Shown: positions 8,713 through 18,900 of the stretch, in pieces
How positions within the stretch are numbered: the stretch's first letter is position 1
Layout of the letters: each line of letters begins with the position of its first letter
Assembly: GCF_002207865.1 (NCBI RefSeq)
Contig: NZ_BDQM01000009.1
Coordinates: 62,001 to 126,000, forward strand
Source of the DNA: Colwellia marinimaniae
GTDB lineage: Bacteria > Pseudomonadota > Gammaproteobacteria > Enterobacterales > Alteromonadaceae
Length of the DNA: 64,000 bases
Direction of reading: 5' to 3'
Notes under the pieces: generated by a model
Told to the model about the DNA's origin: nothing
Database searches by the model: none
The model's input: only the letters and a program-made list of their open reading frames with translations
Position numbers and translations under genes: made by a program

Positions 8713-10500
8713 ATGAGTAAAAAAATTATTCGCCGAGCACAGGTCGCAACTGCTCATTTGCCAGATACTTTACCGGAAATCATAAAACAAATTTATGCCA
8801 GCCGAGGCATGAAATCTGCACAAGAACTTGAGCTTAATGTTGCTCGTTTACAAGGTATGACGGATGACACCGCGCTCATGGGCATGGACAAGGCCTGTCA
8901 ATTATTACATCAAGCGCTATTAAGTAAAACAGCTATTGTTATTGTTGGTGATTTTGATGCCGATGGTGCTACTAGTACCGCCTTAATGATGATTGCGCTT
9001 AGTCTGTTTGGTAGTAACCATCATGATTTTATTGTGCCAAACCGTTTCGAATATGGTTATGGCTTAACCCCTGAAATTGTTGATATTGCTGCGCAGCAAC
9101 AAGCACAAATGATAATTACCGTCGATAACGGCATTAGCTGTATTGCCGGTGTTAAACGCGCTAAAGATCTTGGCATGCAAGTGATTGTTACTGACCATCA
9201 TTTACCTGGGCATACGTTACCCATTGCCGATGCCATTGTGAATCCGAATCAAGTGGGTTGTAATTTCCCCAGTAAAGCCCTTGCCGGTGTTGGTGTGGCA
9301 TTTTACCTCATGTTAGGGTTAAGAAAGTATTGTCGCGAACGTAACTATTTTTCTGAGCAAGGAATTGCTGAGCCTAACATTGCTCAGTTATTGGATCTGG
9401 TTGCTTTAGGGACCGTGGCCGATGTGGTGTCACTTGATGCTAATAATCGTATTTTAGTTGACCAAGGTTTAAAACGTATTCGTGCGGGTCAAACACGGCC
9501 TGGCATTCAAGCATTGATAGAAATAGCCAATAAGAACCAGCAAAGGCTAGTTGCCAGTGACTTTGGCTTTGCCATAGCTCCAAGAATAAATGCCGCAGGA
9601 CGGTTAGATGATATGTCTTATGGTATCAATTGTTTACTGGCTACTGACTTATCGACTGCTCGCGTAATGGCGGCAGAGCTTGATGACTTAAATAAAACCC
9701 GTCGAGAAATAGAACAGGGCATGCAAGTTGAAGCAGAGCGAGTGATGAACTCAGTTGACTTAGTTGGCGGTCTCAATCAAGAAAGTGAAGATAAGCCGCT
9801 ACCTTTTGCTATAGCCTTATATCAAAAAGATTGGCACCAAGGGGTTATTGGTATTGTCGCCGGGCGACTAAAAGAAAAATGTCACCGTCCGTGTATTATT
9901 TTTGCTAATGCCAGCGATGATAGCGAGCAGGGTGACAATGCTGAAATTAAAGGCTCGGCGCGATCAATTCCTGGCTTACATATACGTGATTTACTCGAGC
10001 ATATTGATAGCCAAAATCCGGGCTTAATTCTTAAGTTTGGTGGTCATGCCATGGCGGCTGGTTTATCGATTAAGCAAAAAGACTTTACTCAATTCAAGCA
10101 ACAATTTAATGAATTGGCTGAAAAATGGCTAAAACCTGAAGACTTAGCGAGCATCATCCTTTCCGATGGTGAATTAAGTGCTGATCTGCTTACCCTTGAA
10201 TTTGCCGAGCAATTACGAGAAGCCGGTCCTTGGGGACAAAATTTTCCTGAGCCTTTATTTGATGATACCTTCACCATAGTGCAGCAGCGAATTGTGGGGG
10301 AAAAACATTTGAAAATTGTGGTACAAAAAGACACGGCTCAAGGTAAACAAGTCTTTGATGGCATAGCTTTTAATGTTGATGTTAAAGCTTGGCCAAATGC
10401 CCAAGCGAAACAAGTTCACCTTGCTTACCGTCTGGATGTGAATGAATTCAGAGGTAAACGTACCGTGCAGTTGATGATTGAAGATATTAGGGTCGTTTAA
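8713..10500 (+). CDS. recJ: single-stranded-DNA-specific exonuclease RecJ
   Basis: 595 residues, close to the E. coli 577. RecJ degrades single strands 5'-3' in RecF-pathway recombination, base excision and mismatch repair. DHH-family motifs are clear: VGDFDADGATS (motif I, about residue 79), VDNGIS (II), VTDHHLPG (III, about 159), VALGTVADVVSL (IV, about 235), then the DHHA1 region with GHAMAAGLS (about 443) and a C-terminal OB-like domain. Start ATG at 8713. Synteny with dsbC upstream and prfB/lysS downstream is as in enterics, except for fetB and a repeat element inserted before prfB. Confidence 0.96.
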   Translation: MSKKIIRRAQVATAHLPDTLPEIIKQIYASRGMKSAQELELNVARLQGMTDDTALMGMDKACQLLHQALLSKTAIVIVGDFDADGATSTALMMIALSLFGSNHHDFIVPNRFEYGYGLTPEIVDIAAQQQAQMIITVDNGISCIAGVKRAKDLGMQVIVTDHHLPGHTLPIADAIVNPNQVGCNFPSKALAGVGVAFYLMLGLRKYCRERNYFSEQGIAEPNIAQLLDLVALGTVADVVSLDANNRILVDQGLKRIRAGQTRPGIQALIEIANKNQQRLVASDFGFAIAPRINAAGRLDDMSYGINCLLATDLSTARVMAAELDDLNKTRREIEQGMQVEAERVMNSVDLVGGLNQESEDKPLPFAIALYQKDWHQGVIGIVAGRLKEKCHRPCIIFANASDDSEQGDNAEIKGSARSIPGLHIRDLLEHIDSQNPGLILKFGGHAMAAGLSIKQKDFTQFKQQFNELAEKWLKPEDLASIILSDGELSADLLTLEFAEQLREAGPWGQNFPEPLFDDTFTIVQQRIVGEKHLKIVVQKDTAQGKQVFDGIAFNVDVKAWPNAQAKQVHLAYRLDVNEFRGKRTVQLMIEDIRVV

Positions 10501-10509
10501 TATTAATTT

Positions 10510-10678
10510 GGCTCTGTTGTAGAACACTGTTGTCTATAATGTAACACACTGATTTAAAGGAAGATGTTGCTGATGTGATAAGAGCGAGCATCACAAGCAT
10601 GGATGCTTGTGTTGAGCCCCATGGAAGGGTTTATGCGTCTCGCTCGTTTACTCAACAACACCAAACTACAACAGAGCC
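10510..10678. mobile_element. MITE-like element with 13-bp perfect inverted ends
   Basis: Ends GGCTCTGTTGTAG (10510-10522) and its exact inverse (10666-10678) bracket a 169-bp element. An internal perfect hairpin ACAAGCAT-GG-ATGCTTGT lies near 10591-10608. It starts 10 bases after the recJ stop. Non-autonomous and unrelated by ends to the other elements of the window. Confidence 0.72.
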
Positions 10679-10730
10679 ATTAATTTATAGATAATAAGGA
10701 TTTACTAAGGACATAACTGAGGAGATAACT

Positions 10731-11438
10731 ATGGAGCAAGCACTGGTCACTATTCCACTCACTAAACTTGCCATCGCTTTTATTCCCGTGGTACTGGTAC
10801 TGCTTATTTTAGCTCGCTGGTCATTGCCACAAAAGCGGACCTTGCATGCACTAGTACGTATGTTAGTGCAGTTATTGTTAGTGGGTTATGTCTTAAGTTA
10901 CCTATTTGCCAGCGACAATGCTTGGATTATTGGCTCCTTACTGCTAGTGATGGTGCTATTTTCAACTTACATAGCCTTAAATAATATAGAGTCACCGCAA
11001 AAGTCACTGTTTAGCAGTGCATTTTTGGCCATTTTTATCAGTAGCTTTATTGTTTTATTCGTTATTACCCAAGGAGTGTTGCATTTAGAACCTTGGCATC
11101 AAGCGAAAACCTTAGTGCCGCTGGCTGGCATGGTGTTTGCCAATGGCATGAATAGCGTCAGTTTATGTGGCGAGCGTTTTTATGCTGAACTTAACCGTGG
11201 TGAACCTTATCAAAAGTCACGTAATATTGCCTTTAAAGCGTCGATGATCCCTAATGTTAATGCCTTATTTGCCGTCGGTATTGTTTCTTTACCTGGCATG
11301 ATGACCGGACAAATCCTTGCTGGCGTCTCGCCTTTTATCGCCGCGCGCTATCAAATTATGGTGATGTGTATGGTCTTTGCTTCGGCGGGATTAGCATCGG
11401 CGATATTTTTAGTCTTAAACAAAGCAAAGCCTCAATAA
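10731..11438 (+). CDS. fetB: FetB-like ABC permease (UPF0014 family)
   Basis: 235 residues with about seven hydrophobic segments, and the UPF0014 signature GMVFANGMNSVSLCGERF near residues 136-153. In E. coli FetB pairs with the ATPase FetA in iron homeostasis (export, peroxide resistance). No fetA-like ATPase is next to it here: neighbours are recJ and prfB, so the partner must be elsewhere or absent. The ribosome site GAGGAG lies 9 bases before the ATG. It interrupts the usual recJ-prfB adjacency and sits just after a mobile repeat, which suggests a secondary insertion. Confidence 0.82.
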   Translation: MEQALVTIPLTKLAIAFIPVVLVLLILARWSLPQKRTLHALVRMLVQLLLVGYVLSYLFASDNAWIIGSLLLVMVLFSTYIALNNIESPQKSLFSSAFLAIFISSFIVLFVITQGVLHLEPWHQAKTLVPLAGMVFANGMNSVSLCGERFYAELNRGEPYQKSRNIAFKASMIPNVNALFAVGIVSLPGMMTGQILAGVSPFIAARYQIMVMCMVFASAGLASAIFLVLNKAKPQ

Positions 11439-11637
11439 TCTTATATTACTAAGTAATTATGACGGGTGATTAGCAAAGTTGTTATACAAAATAGCTATAA
11501 ATAGTAACGATAAAAGTAACATAGCGTACTTGTTAGCCGTATATTTACCCCCTTATTTGCGTTACAATGCGCGACTATTTGTCTTTTGCTGTTCAATGCC
11601 GTCAAAGACTACACATTAAATTTATGTTTGAAGATTT

Positions 11638-12736
11638 ATGTTTGAAACAAACCCAATATTAACCAAATTAAAAGAAATCCGTGCCCGCGCTAATTCACTT
11701 CGGGGGTACCTTTGACTACGATGTTAAAGCTGAACGTCTTGTTGAAGTTTCTCGCGAGTTAGAGCAACCAGAAATTTGGCATGATCCTGAGCGGGCTCAA
11801 GCTCTTGGTAAAGAGCGCAGCGCCTTAGAAGAAGTCGTTAATACCATAGTAGAACTTGAAACTGGTTGTGAAGATATTGCCGACTTAGTTGAATTAGCGG
11901 TGGAAGAAAAAGATCAAGAAACGTTTGATGAAGCTATTACTGAAGCCGATGCTTTAGATGCCATTTTGGCTAAATTAGAATTTCGCCGGATGTTTTCGGG
12001 CGAGCAAGACATAAATAATTGTTATTTAGATATTCAATCTGGCTCGGGTGGCACTGAAGCGCAAGATTGGGCCGAAATGCTGATGCGCATGTATCTACGT
12101 TGGGGTGATGCACACGGCTATAAAACAGAAGTCGTAGAAGTTACTGACGGTGATGTTGCCGGCATTAAAGGTTGTACTATTAAGTACACCGGTGAATATG
12201 CTTATGGTTGGCTGCGCACTGAAACAGGTGTACATCGACTGGTACGAAAATCACCGTTTGATTCCTCTGGTCGTCGTCATACCTCATTTGCCTCAGCATT
12301 TATTTACCCTGAAATTGACGACAGCATTGAAATTGAGATTAATCCTGCTGATATTCGTGTTGATACTTATCGTGCTTCGGGCGCAGGAGGCCAACATGTT
12401 AATAAAACTGACTCAGCGATTCGCATAACGCACATTCCTTCCGGTGCAGTAGTACAATGTCAAAGTGATCGTTCGCAACACAAAAACCGTGCCACAGCGA
12501 TGAAGCTATTAAAAGCCAAGCTGTATGAAATTGAAATACAAAAACAAAATGCCGATAAGCAAGTGCTTGAAGATGGTAAGTCTGATATCGGCTGGGGCAG
12601 TCAAATTCGCTCTTATGTTTTAGACGATAGCCGCATTAAAGATTTACGCACTGGTGTTGAGAATAGAAATACTCAAGCCGTGCTAGACGGTGATATAGAC
12701 AAGTTTTTAGAAGCCAGCTTAAAGTCTGGTTTGTAG
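11638..12736 (+). CDS. prfB: peptide chain release factor 2 with programmed +1 frameshift
   Basis: RF2 reads UGA and UAA stops. The real start is ATG 11638 ([11 protein letters not shown]); 25 codons lead to an in-frame TGA at 11713-11715, and a +1 slip on CTT at 11710-11712 continues with GAC (DYDVKAERL). The full product is 365 residues, exactly the E. coli length. An ORF call starting at 11681 would miss the true N-terminus. The SPF codon-recognition motif ([11 protein letters not shown]) and the catalytic GGQ ([11 protein letters not shown]) are present. Normally prfB and lysS are co-transcribed; here 290 bases of duplicated prfB tail lie between them. ATGTTTGAAGATTT is partly duplicated just before the start (11624), in another frame. 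Confidence 0.96.
11701..11716 (+). promoter_or_regulatory. programmed +1 frameshift site of prfB
   Basis: The site is CGG GGG TAC CTT TGA C: an internal Shine-Dalgarno-like GGGGG three bases before CTT, then the in-frame TGA followed by C, the poor termination context known from E. coli prfB. Low RF2 lets ribosomes slip and make more RF2 (autoregulation, established for the family). Confidence 0.95.
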
Positions 12737-12952
12737 CAACGGTTTTCCCGGATATTGAAAACAGAAGCAGAATGAACCAAACAAGCCGTGCTAGACGGTG
12801 ATATTGATAAGTTTTTAGAAGCCAGCTTAAAGTCTGGTTTGTAGCAACGCTTTTCTCGGATATTGAAAACAGAAGCAGAATGAACCAAACAAGCCGTGCT
12901 AGACGGTGATATAGACAAGTTTTTAGCAGCCAGTTTAAAGTCTGGTTTGTAG
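12674..12952 (+). repeat. 2.6-copy, 108-bp tandem repeat made of the prfB 3' end
   Basis: CAAGCCGTGCTAGACGGTG begins at 12674 (inside prfB), 12782 and 12890: exactly 108 bp apart. Each copy carries the last 20 or so prfB codons with its stop, then about 40 bp. The copies differ at a few bases: ATAGAC/ATTGAT, GAAGCC/GCAGCC, AGCTTA/AGTTTA. The spacer ahead of each extra copy (TTGAAAACAGAA) also resembles the upstream prfB codons (TTGAGAATAGAA). The extra tails have no start and are not expected to be translated on their own. Confidence 0.92.
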
Positions 12953-13029
12953 TATTAAGCTAACAATAAAAGCTAACCACAAATAATTAATTAAATTGAA
13001 AAAATTAAAGATAACTTTGAGAAACTAAC

Positions 13030-14604
13030 ATGACAGATAAAGCTAAAAGTACACCCGTAGCACAAGATGAAAATAAACTGATTGCTGAGCGTCGGGTAAA
13101 GCTTGAAAAAATTCGCTCTAATTGTTCCGCGAATGGTTTTCCTAACGATTTCAATCGTGAACATTTAGCGGCTGATATTCAAGCTGAACATGGTGAAAAA
13201 ACCAAAGAAGAACTTGAAGAACTACAGCTTACTTATGCTATTGCCGGTCGTATTATGGCAAAGCGCGGACCATTTTTAGTCATACAAGACGTGTCAGGTC
13301 GTATTCAAGGTTATGCTGAAAAAACCGTACAGAAAGAAATAAGAGCTAAATGGGGCTCGTTAGATATTGGTGACATTATTGGTATTAGAGGAATTTTACA
13401 TAAATCAGGTAAAGGCGATCTTTACGTGAATATGAATGAATACTCATTGTTGACTAAATCACTGCGTCCATTACCTGAAAAATTTCATGGTTTGTCAGAT
13501 CAAGAAACTAAATATCGTCAGCGTTATATTGATTTGATTATCAATGAAGAGACCCGTAATACCTTTAAAATGCGTTCAAAAATTATTTCAGGCATTCGAC
13601 AGTTTTTAGTTGAACGTGATTTTATGGAAGTAGAAACGCCGATGCTACAAATCATACCCGGTGGCGCAACCGCTAAACCTTTTATGACCCATCACAATAC
13701 CTTTGATCTTGATATGTATTTACGTATCGCCCCTGAGCTTAACTTAAAGCGTTTAGTGGTCGGTGGTTTTGAACGTGTATTTGAAATCAACCGTAGTTTC
13801 CGTAATGAAGGTATTTCAACCCGTCATAATCCTGAATTTACTATGATTGAATTTTATCAAGCGTATGCTGATTTCAATGATTTGATGAATTTAACCGAAG
13901 AAATGTTACGTACTGTTGCCCAAGATGTACTGGGTACAACGATGATTCGTAATACCGTTAAAAATTCTGATGGTGAAGTCATCGAAGAGAAATTTTACGA
14001 TTTTGGCCAGCCATTTGTGCGTTTATCTATGGTCGACGCCATTTTAAAATACGGTAAAGAGCATCGCGCAGCTGAGCACCTTGATGAAGCCGCATTACGT
14101 GACCCGGAAAATAACTTTGCCGCGATTAAAGCCATGGCAAAAGCTGTGGGTGTTAAAGAAGGTGAGGCTGCTAAGTTATGGGGACCAGGCAAGTATATCT
14201 GTGAAATCTTTGAAGAAGTAGCAGAGCACTTATTGGATCAACCAACGTTCATTACCGAATACCCGTGGGAAGTTTCACCTCTTGCTCGTCGTAATGATAA
14301 CAACTCATTTATTACCGACCGATTTGAATTCTTTGTTGGTGGTCGTGAAATAGCCAATGGGTTCTCAGAACTTAATGATGCTGAAGATCAAGCAGAGCGC
14401 TTTAAGAAACAAGTAGCAGAAAAAGATGCCGGTGATGATGAAGCTATGCATTATGATGCGGATTACATCATCGCCTTAGAATACGGTTTACCACCAACGG
14501 CCGGTGAAGGCATTGGTATTGATCGTTTAGTGATGTTGTTCACTGATTCACCAACCATTAAAGACGTGATTTTATTCCCACATATGCGCCCTGAAGCAGA
14601 GTAA
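13030..14604 (+). CDS. lysS: lysyl-tRNA synthetase, class II
   Basis: Charges tRNA-Lys. 524 residues, a little longer than the usual 505. An N-terminal OB-fold anticodon-binding domain (about 70-165) is followed by the class II catalytic core: motif 1 around [15 protein letters not shown], motif 2 [20 protein letters not shown] (about 256-275) and motif 3 [13 protein letters not shown] (about 496-508). Start ATG 13030. It follows prfB as in enterics, but the two are now separated by duplicated prfB tails, so the coupling may have been changed. A strong terminator follows. Confidence 0.97.
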   Translation: MTDKAKSTPVAQDENKLIAERRVKLEKIRSNCSANGFPNDFNREHLAADIQAEHGEKTKEELEELQLTYAIAGRIMAKRGPFLVIQDVSGRIQGYAEKTVQKEIRAKWGSLDIGDIIGIRGILHKSGKGDLYVNMNEYSLLTKSLRPLPEKFHGLSDQETKYRQRYIDLIINEETRNTFKMRSKIISGIRQFLVERDFMEVETPMLQIIPGGATAKPFMTHHNTFDLDMYLRIAPELNLKRLVVGGFERVFEINRSFRNEGISTRHNPEFTMIEFYQAYADFNDLMNLTEEMLRTVAQDVLGTTMIRNTVKNSDGEVIEEKFYDFGQPFVRLSMVDAILKYGKEHRAAEHLDEAALRDPENNFAAIKAMAKAVGVKEGEAAKLWGPGKYICEIFEEVAEHLLDQPTFITEYPWEVSPLARRNDNNSFITDRFEFFVGGREIANGFSELNDAEDQAERFKKQVAEKDAGDDEAMHYDADYIIALEYGLPPTAGEGIGIDRLVMLFTDSPTIKDVILFPHMRPEAE

Positions 14605-14654
14605 TAACGATGAGTTTATCTGTTAAAAGATAAAATTCAGTTAACGTAAAACTT

Positions 14655-14704
14655 AAAACCTGCTGTTTTTGCATTGTAAATGCTAAAACAGCAGGTTTTT
14701 TTTT
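14655..14704 (+). terminator. terminator after lysS
   Basis: AAAACCTGCTGTTTT (14655-14669) pairs perfectly with AAAACAGCAGGTTTT (14685-14699) and is followed by T. Strong rho-independent terminator. Confidence 0.9.
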
Positions 14705-14848
14705 AGCTGTTAATAAGCTATTAGAGTAAAATTTTGTACCAAGATAAAGAGTGCAATATCAATTGAATTTTACATTAAGTTAACAAGTTGATAGGGTAAT
14801 GTTTATTGGCTTTTTATTACCGAACATTACAGCTTTCGGTTAAATTTA

Positions 14849-14929
14849 ACCGTTTATTTGATAAAAATAGCCCGTTCGATAATAAGCTACTCTGTTATTT
14901 ACCGTTTGTCCCCTTTTTTGACCGTTTAT
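14849..14929 (+). promoter_or_regulatory. three ACCGTTTRT direct repeats upstream of the ABC operon
   Basis: ACCGTTTAT at 14849 and 14921 and ACCGTTTGT at 14901 lie in the 300-bp AT-rich spacer before the ABC genes. Spacings are 52 and 20 bases, close to five and two helical turns, as expected for a bound regulator. No regulator gene is nearby, so this is a pattern only. The rest of 14705-15010 shows nothing else. Confidence 0.3.
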
Positions 14930-15010
14930 CATTTTTGAGCAAGGATGAATGTTTTTTTAAGTAAAATAGCGCTAAATAACGCTTCACTAATAATAACGCA
15001 AGGAATAATA

Positions 15011-15931
15011 ATGTTAACAATAAAAAATTTATCCAAGACTTACGATAATGGAGTTAAAGCGATGGATAATATTACGCTGGAAATCCCGAAAGGCATGTTT
15101 GGTTTATTAGGCCCTAATGGTGCCGGTAAATCGTCATTAATGCGTACCATTGCTACCTTACAAGATGCTGATAGTGGCAGTATTACCTTTGATGGTATTG
15201 ATGTTTTAAAAGACCCGCAAGCCTTACGCCAACGTTTGGGTTACTTGCCACAAGATTTTGGTGTTTATCCTCGTATTAGTGCTTATGAATTACTTGACCA
15301 CCTGGCTATTTTAAAAGGTTTGAAAAACAAAGCAGAGCGTAAAGAAGCGGTAGAAGGTCTATTGGCACAAACGAACCTATATCAGCATAGAAAAAATGCC
15401 GTAAGTGGCTTCTCTGGTGGTATGCGCCAGCGTTTTGGTATTGCCCAAGCATTGCTTGGCGATCCTGACTTACTCATTGTAGATGAGCCGACCGCAGGTT
15501 TAGATCCAGAAGAGCGTAATCGTTTTCATAACTTATTAGTCGCCTTAGGTGAAGAAAAGGCCATTATATTATCAACACATATTGTTGAGGATGTTACCGA
15601 ACTTTGCCCTAATATGGCGGTTTTAGCGTCAGGGAAAATTGTTTTACAAGGTAATCCCATCGAATTAACCAATAAACTCAATGGTCAAATCTGGCGTAAA
15701 GCGATTACGCAAGCCGATCTTGCCGCTATAGAAAAAGAATACAATGTTATTTCTAAGCGTTTATTTGCCGGGCAAACGGTTGTACATGTAATAGCAGAAA
15801 ATGCCCCGTTCGGTTTTGAGGCTGCGCCGGTTAATTTAGAAGACGTTTATTTTTCTACATTAAATGAACATCGTGCAGCTACTCAATCCACTTCAACTCA
15901 GCCTGCTGCAGCACAGAAAAAAGTTGCTTAA
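15011..15931 (+). CDS. ABC transporter ATP-binding protein
   Basis: 306 residues from ATG 15011, chosen because of the good ribosome site (AAGGA, 7-8 bases away) and because the ABC fold begins at once with MLTIKNLSKTYDNG; an in-frame ATG at 14945 would add 22 residues without family likeness. Walker A GPNGAGKSS (about 38), signature FSGGMRQR (about 136), Walker B LLIVDEPT (about 156) and the switch His STHIVED are intact, so it is an active ATPase. C-terminal 90 residues are accessory, ending in a Gln/Ala/Ser-rich tail. It is 30 bases upstream of, and surely co-transcribed with, the permease-peptidase gene. Confidence 0.92.
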   Translation: MLTIKNLSKTYDNGVKAMDNITLEIPKGMFGLLGPNGAGKSSLMRTIATLQDADSGSITFDGIDVLKDPQALRQRLGYLPQDFGVYPRISAYELLDHLAILKGLKNKAERKEAVEGLLAQTNLYQHRKNAVSGFSGGMRQRFGIAQALLGDPDLLIVDEPTAGLDPEERNRFHNLLVALGEEKAIILSTHIVEDVTELCPNMAVLASGKIVLQGNPIELTNKLNGQIWRKAITQADLAAIEKEYNVISKRLFAGQTVVHVIAENAPFGFEAAPVNLEDVYFSTLNEHRAATQSTSTQPAAAQKKVA

Positions 15932-15961
15932 TTCAAGCAAAATAATGACAAGGAACTTATT

Positions 15962-18900
15962 ATGTTAATGCAAATGTTTGCCTTTGAATGGCGCTACTTT
16001 ACTCGACAGCCCTCTTTTTATGTTACTAGTTTGATTTTTTTCTTTCTGACCTTTTTTGCTACCATTAGTGAAAATATTCAGCTGGGTGGCGCTGGCAATG
16101 TTTTATATAACGGCCCTTTTGCTATTGCGCAAACCTTGTTGATCATGGGCTTGTTTGCCATGTTCTTAGTGGTAAATTTTGTTGCCAATACCGCAACCCG
16201 TAATGACAGCAGCAAGATGTCAGAGTTGCTTTATTCTAAACCGATAAACCCGCTTAGCTATCAACTAGGGCGTTTTTTAGGCTCTTTTGCCGTCGTTGCA
16301 ACTGTTTTTGCTTTTGTGCCTTTAGGTATTTTAATCGGCACTTTATTGGGCGGTTTAGTTGGTTGGGTTGAGCCTGAGCGTTTAGGTGATACAAATTTAA
16401 GTTACTATTTTAGCGCGTATTTTTATCTATCTTTACCAACACTTTTGGTATTGTCGTGTTTCTTCTATGCTGTAGCTATTAAATTTCGTTCTATGATGGC
16501 GGTTTATCTCTCTGCCGTAGGCCTATTTGTTCTTTATTCTGTCTCAGGGCAGCTTTTAGATGCACCAGAATACCGCACCATAGCCGCATTGCTTGATCCT
16601 TTTGCATTAAACTCTTTTGCTGAAATGACACGTTATTGGACCATGTTTGATAAGAATAATAGTGCCATTGAGTTAAGCGGCACCTTATTAGAAAACCGCT
16701 TACTGTGGTTGACTATTTCGGTATTTATACTGGCAGTCTTTGGTGGTTTTAGGTCTAAGGTAGGTTTATCTAGCGCTAAAGTAAAAAAAATCAGTAAAAA
16801 GGCACAGAAAAAAGCAGCACAGCAAACGTTAATGCAAAATGAAAAAATCCCTCAATTATTAAACAATAATATTGCCACTAAAAGTGTGGGTATTCAAACC
16901 GCCGCGCATTTACGTTTACGTATTATATTTGAAATAAAACAAGTTGTATTCAGTGCAGCTTTTGTCGTACTTGCCTTAATTACTATGGTTATGCTTATCT
17001 CAATACTTATGAGTTCTCTAGGCAGCTATGGCACGCCTAACTGGCCATTAACGCAAACTATGGTTGAGTTTATCGCTGGCTCGACAAGTTTACTAATGAT
17101 GATAGTACTGGCTTATTACAGTGCTGAAATTGTTTGGCGTGAACGTGATTCAGGTATGGGCGACATTGTTGATTCAATGCCGGTTCATAATATCACTTTT
17201 TGGTTATCGAAAATTATAGCTATTAGTTTGGTCTTAGCCTTACTTTATCTCTGTGGTATTGTGGTTACTGTACTTAATCAAGTATTGCAAGGTCATCAAC
17301 ACATTGAGTTATCGCAATATATTTTGCGCTTAGGTTACATCAATTTAGTGCCTTTTGTTTTCACCGCCGTTTTGGCCTTTTTCTTACAAGTGATTAGCTC
17401 AAATAAATATATTGGCATGTTGCTGTTTGTACTATTTATTATCAGTTCAATGACACTAAGCAGTTTAGGTTTTAGCCATAACATGTTTCAATTTGGCGCG
17501 GCACCACAAGTTTTGTATTCGGACATTAATGGTTATGGGCACTTTTTAACCAGTCATCATTGGTATATGTTTTATTGGAGCGGTTTAACGTTAGTCTTCG
17601 CCTGTTTAACTTATGCTTTATGGCATAGAGGGCCGGCGCAATCATTAAAAACTCGTGTTAAAAATATTTCTTATCACTTATCAACTTCAGGCAAAGCCAT
17701 TATTACGCTAGGCTTAATTATTTTTATCGGTGCAGGCAGTGTTATTCACTACAATACCCGTGTCCTTAATGACTTTGTTATTGCCGATGATATCGATGAT
17801 AACCGTGCCGCATATGAGCATAAGTACGTGGGCGAACTTAATGCGACTATTCCAACCATCACTAAAGTACATGCGAAAGTGGATATTTATCCAAGTAAAC
17901 GCCGTATTGAAGCGGTAGCCGAATTAAGTTTAACCAATACTAGCGATCAGCCCATCACTAAATTTTTAGTAGCAAAACCTGACCATAGTAAACAATGGTC
18001 GGTGGAGATTGAAGGTGGGATTTTAGGTGAATTAGATGAAGAGTTTGATACAGCATGGTTTACTTTTACTGAGCCGCTATTGCCAGGTGAAGTACGTGAG
18101 GGCAAGTTAACGGTTACCCGTGTCCATCAAGGATTTAGTGAAAGCAATGGCGATTTTGCTTTAGTGCACAATGGTACTTTTATTGACAACTTAGCTTTAT
18201 TTCCAAACTTTGGCTATCAACAGGGCTGGCAGTTAAGCGATCGCCATAAGCGTCGTCAGCATGATTTAGCGCCATTACAGCGCGCCAATAAACTCGAAGA
18301 TAAACGGTTTTATAATGAAAGTAACCTTGGTAGTGGCATAGGTTTTATTGACTTTGAAGCGACCATTTCAACGGTAGCCGATCAATTTGCTATCGCGCCA
18401 GGTTACTTGCAAAGCGAAACGCTGCAAGATGGTCGCCGTACCTTTCATTATAAAATGGACGCGCCTATGGTGAACTATTACTCTTTTATGTCAGCAAAGT
18501 TAGAGTCGAAAAAAGAGCAGTATAAAGGCATAGATATTGAGGTTTATTATCATAAAAATCACGCTATGAACGTTGATCGCATGATGGAATCAGTACGTGA
18601 TTCGATTGATTATTTTAGTGAAAATTTTGGTCCTTATCAACACAAACAAATGCGTATAATCGAATACCCAGGTTATCGCAGTTTTGCGCAAAGTTTTGCT
18701 AATACCGTGCCTTTTTCTGAAAAAATGGGCTTTATTAAAGACTTACGCGATCCGAACAATATTGATATGGCTTATTATGTTACCGCACATGAAGTTGCCC
18801 ATCAGTGGTGGGGACATCAAGTGGGCGCAGCTAATGTACAAGGCAGTGCGATTATCTCTGAAACCTTGTCGCAATATAGCGCGTTAATGGTGATGGAGAA

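Noticed and set aside
11681-12736. prfB start at 11681
   Set aside because: This is an alternative-start reading of the +1 frame; the conserved N-terminus and frameshift site show that translation starts at 11638.
12673-12918. 81-residue minus-strand ORF with an internal duplicated peptide
   Set aside because: It is only the antisense reading of the tandem prfB tails; no ribosome site and no family.
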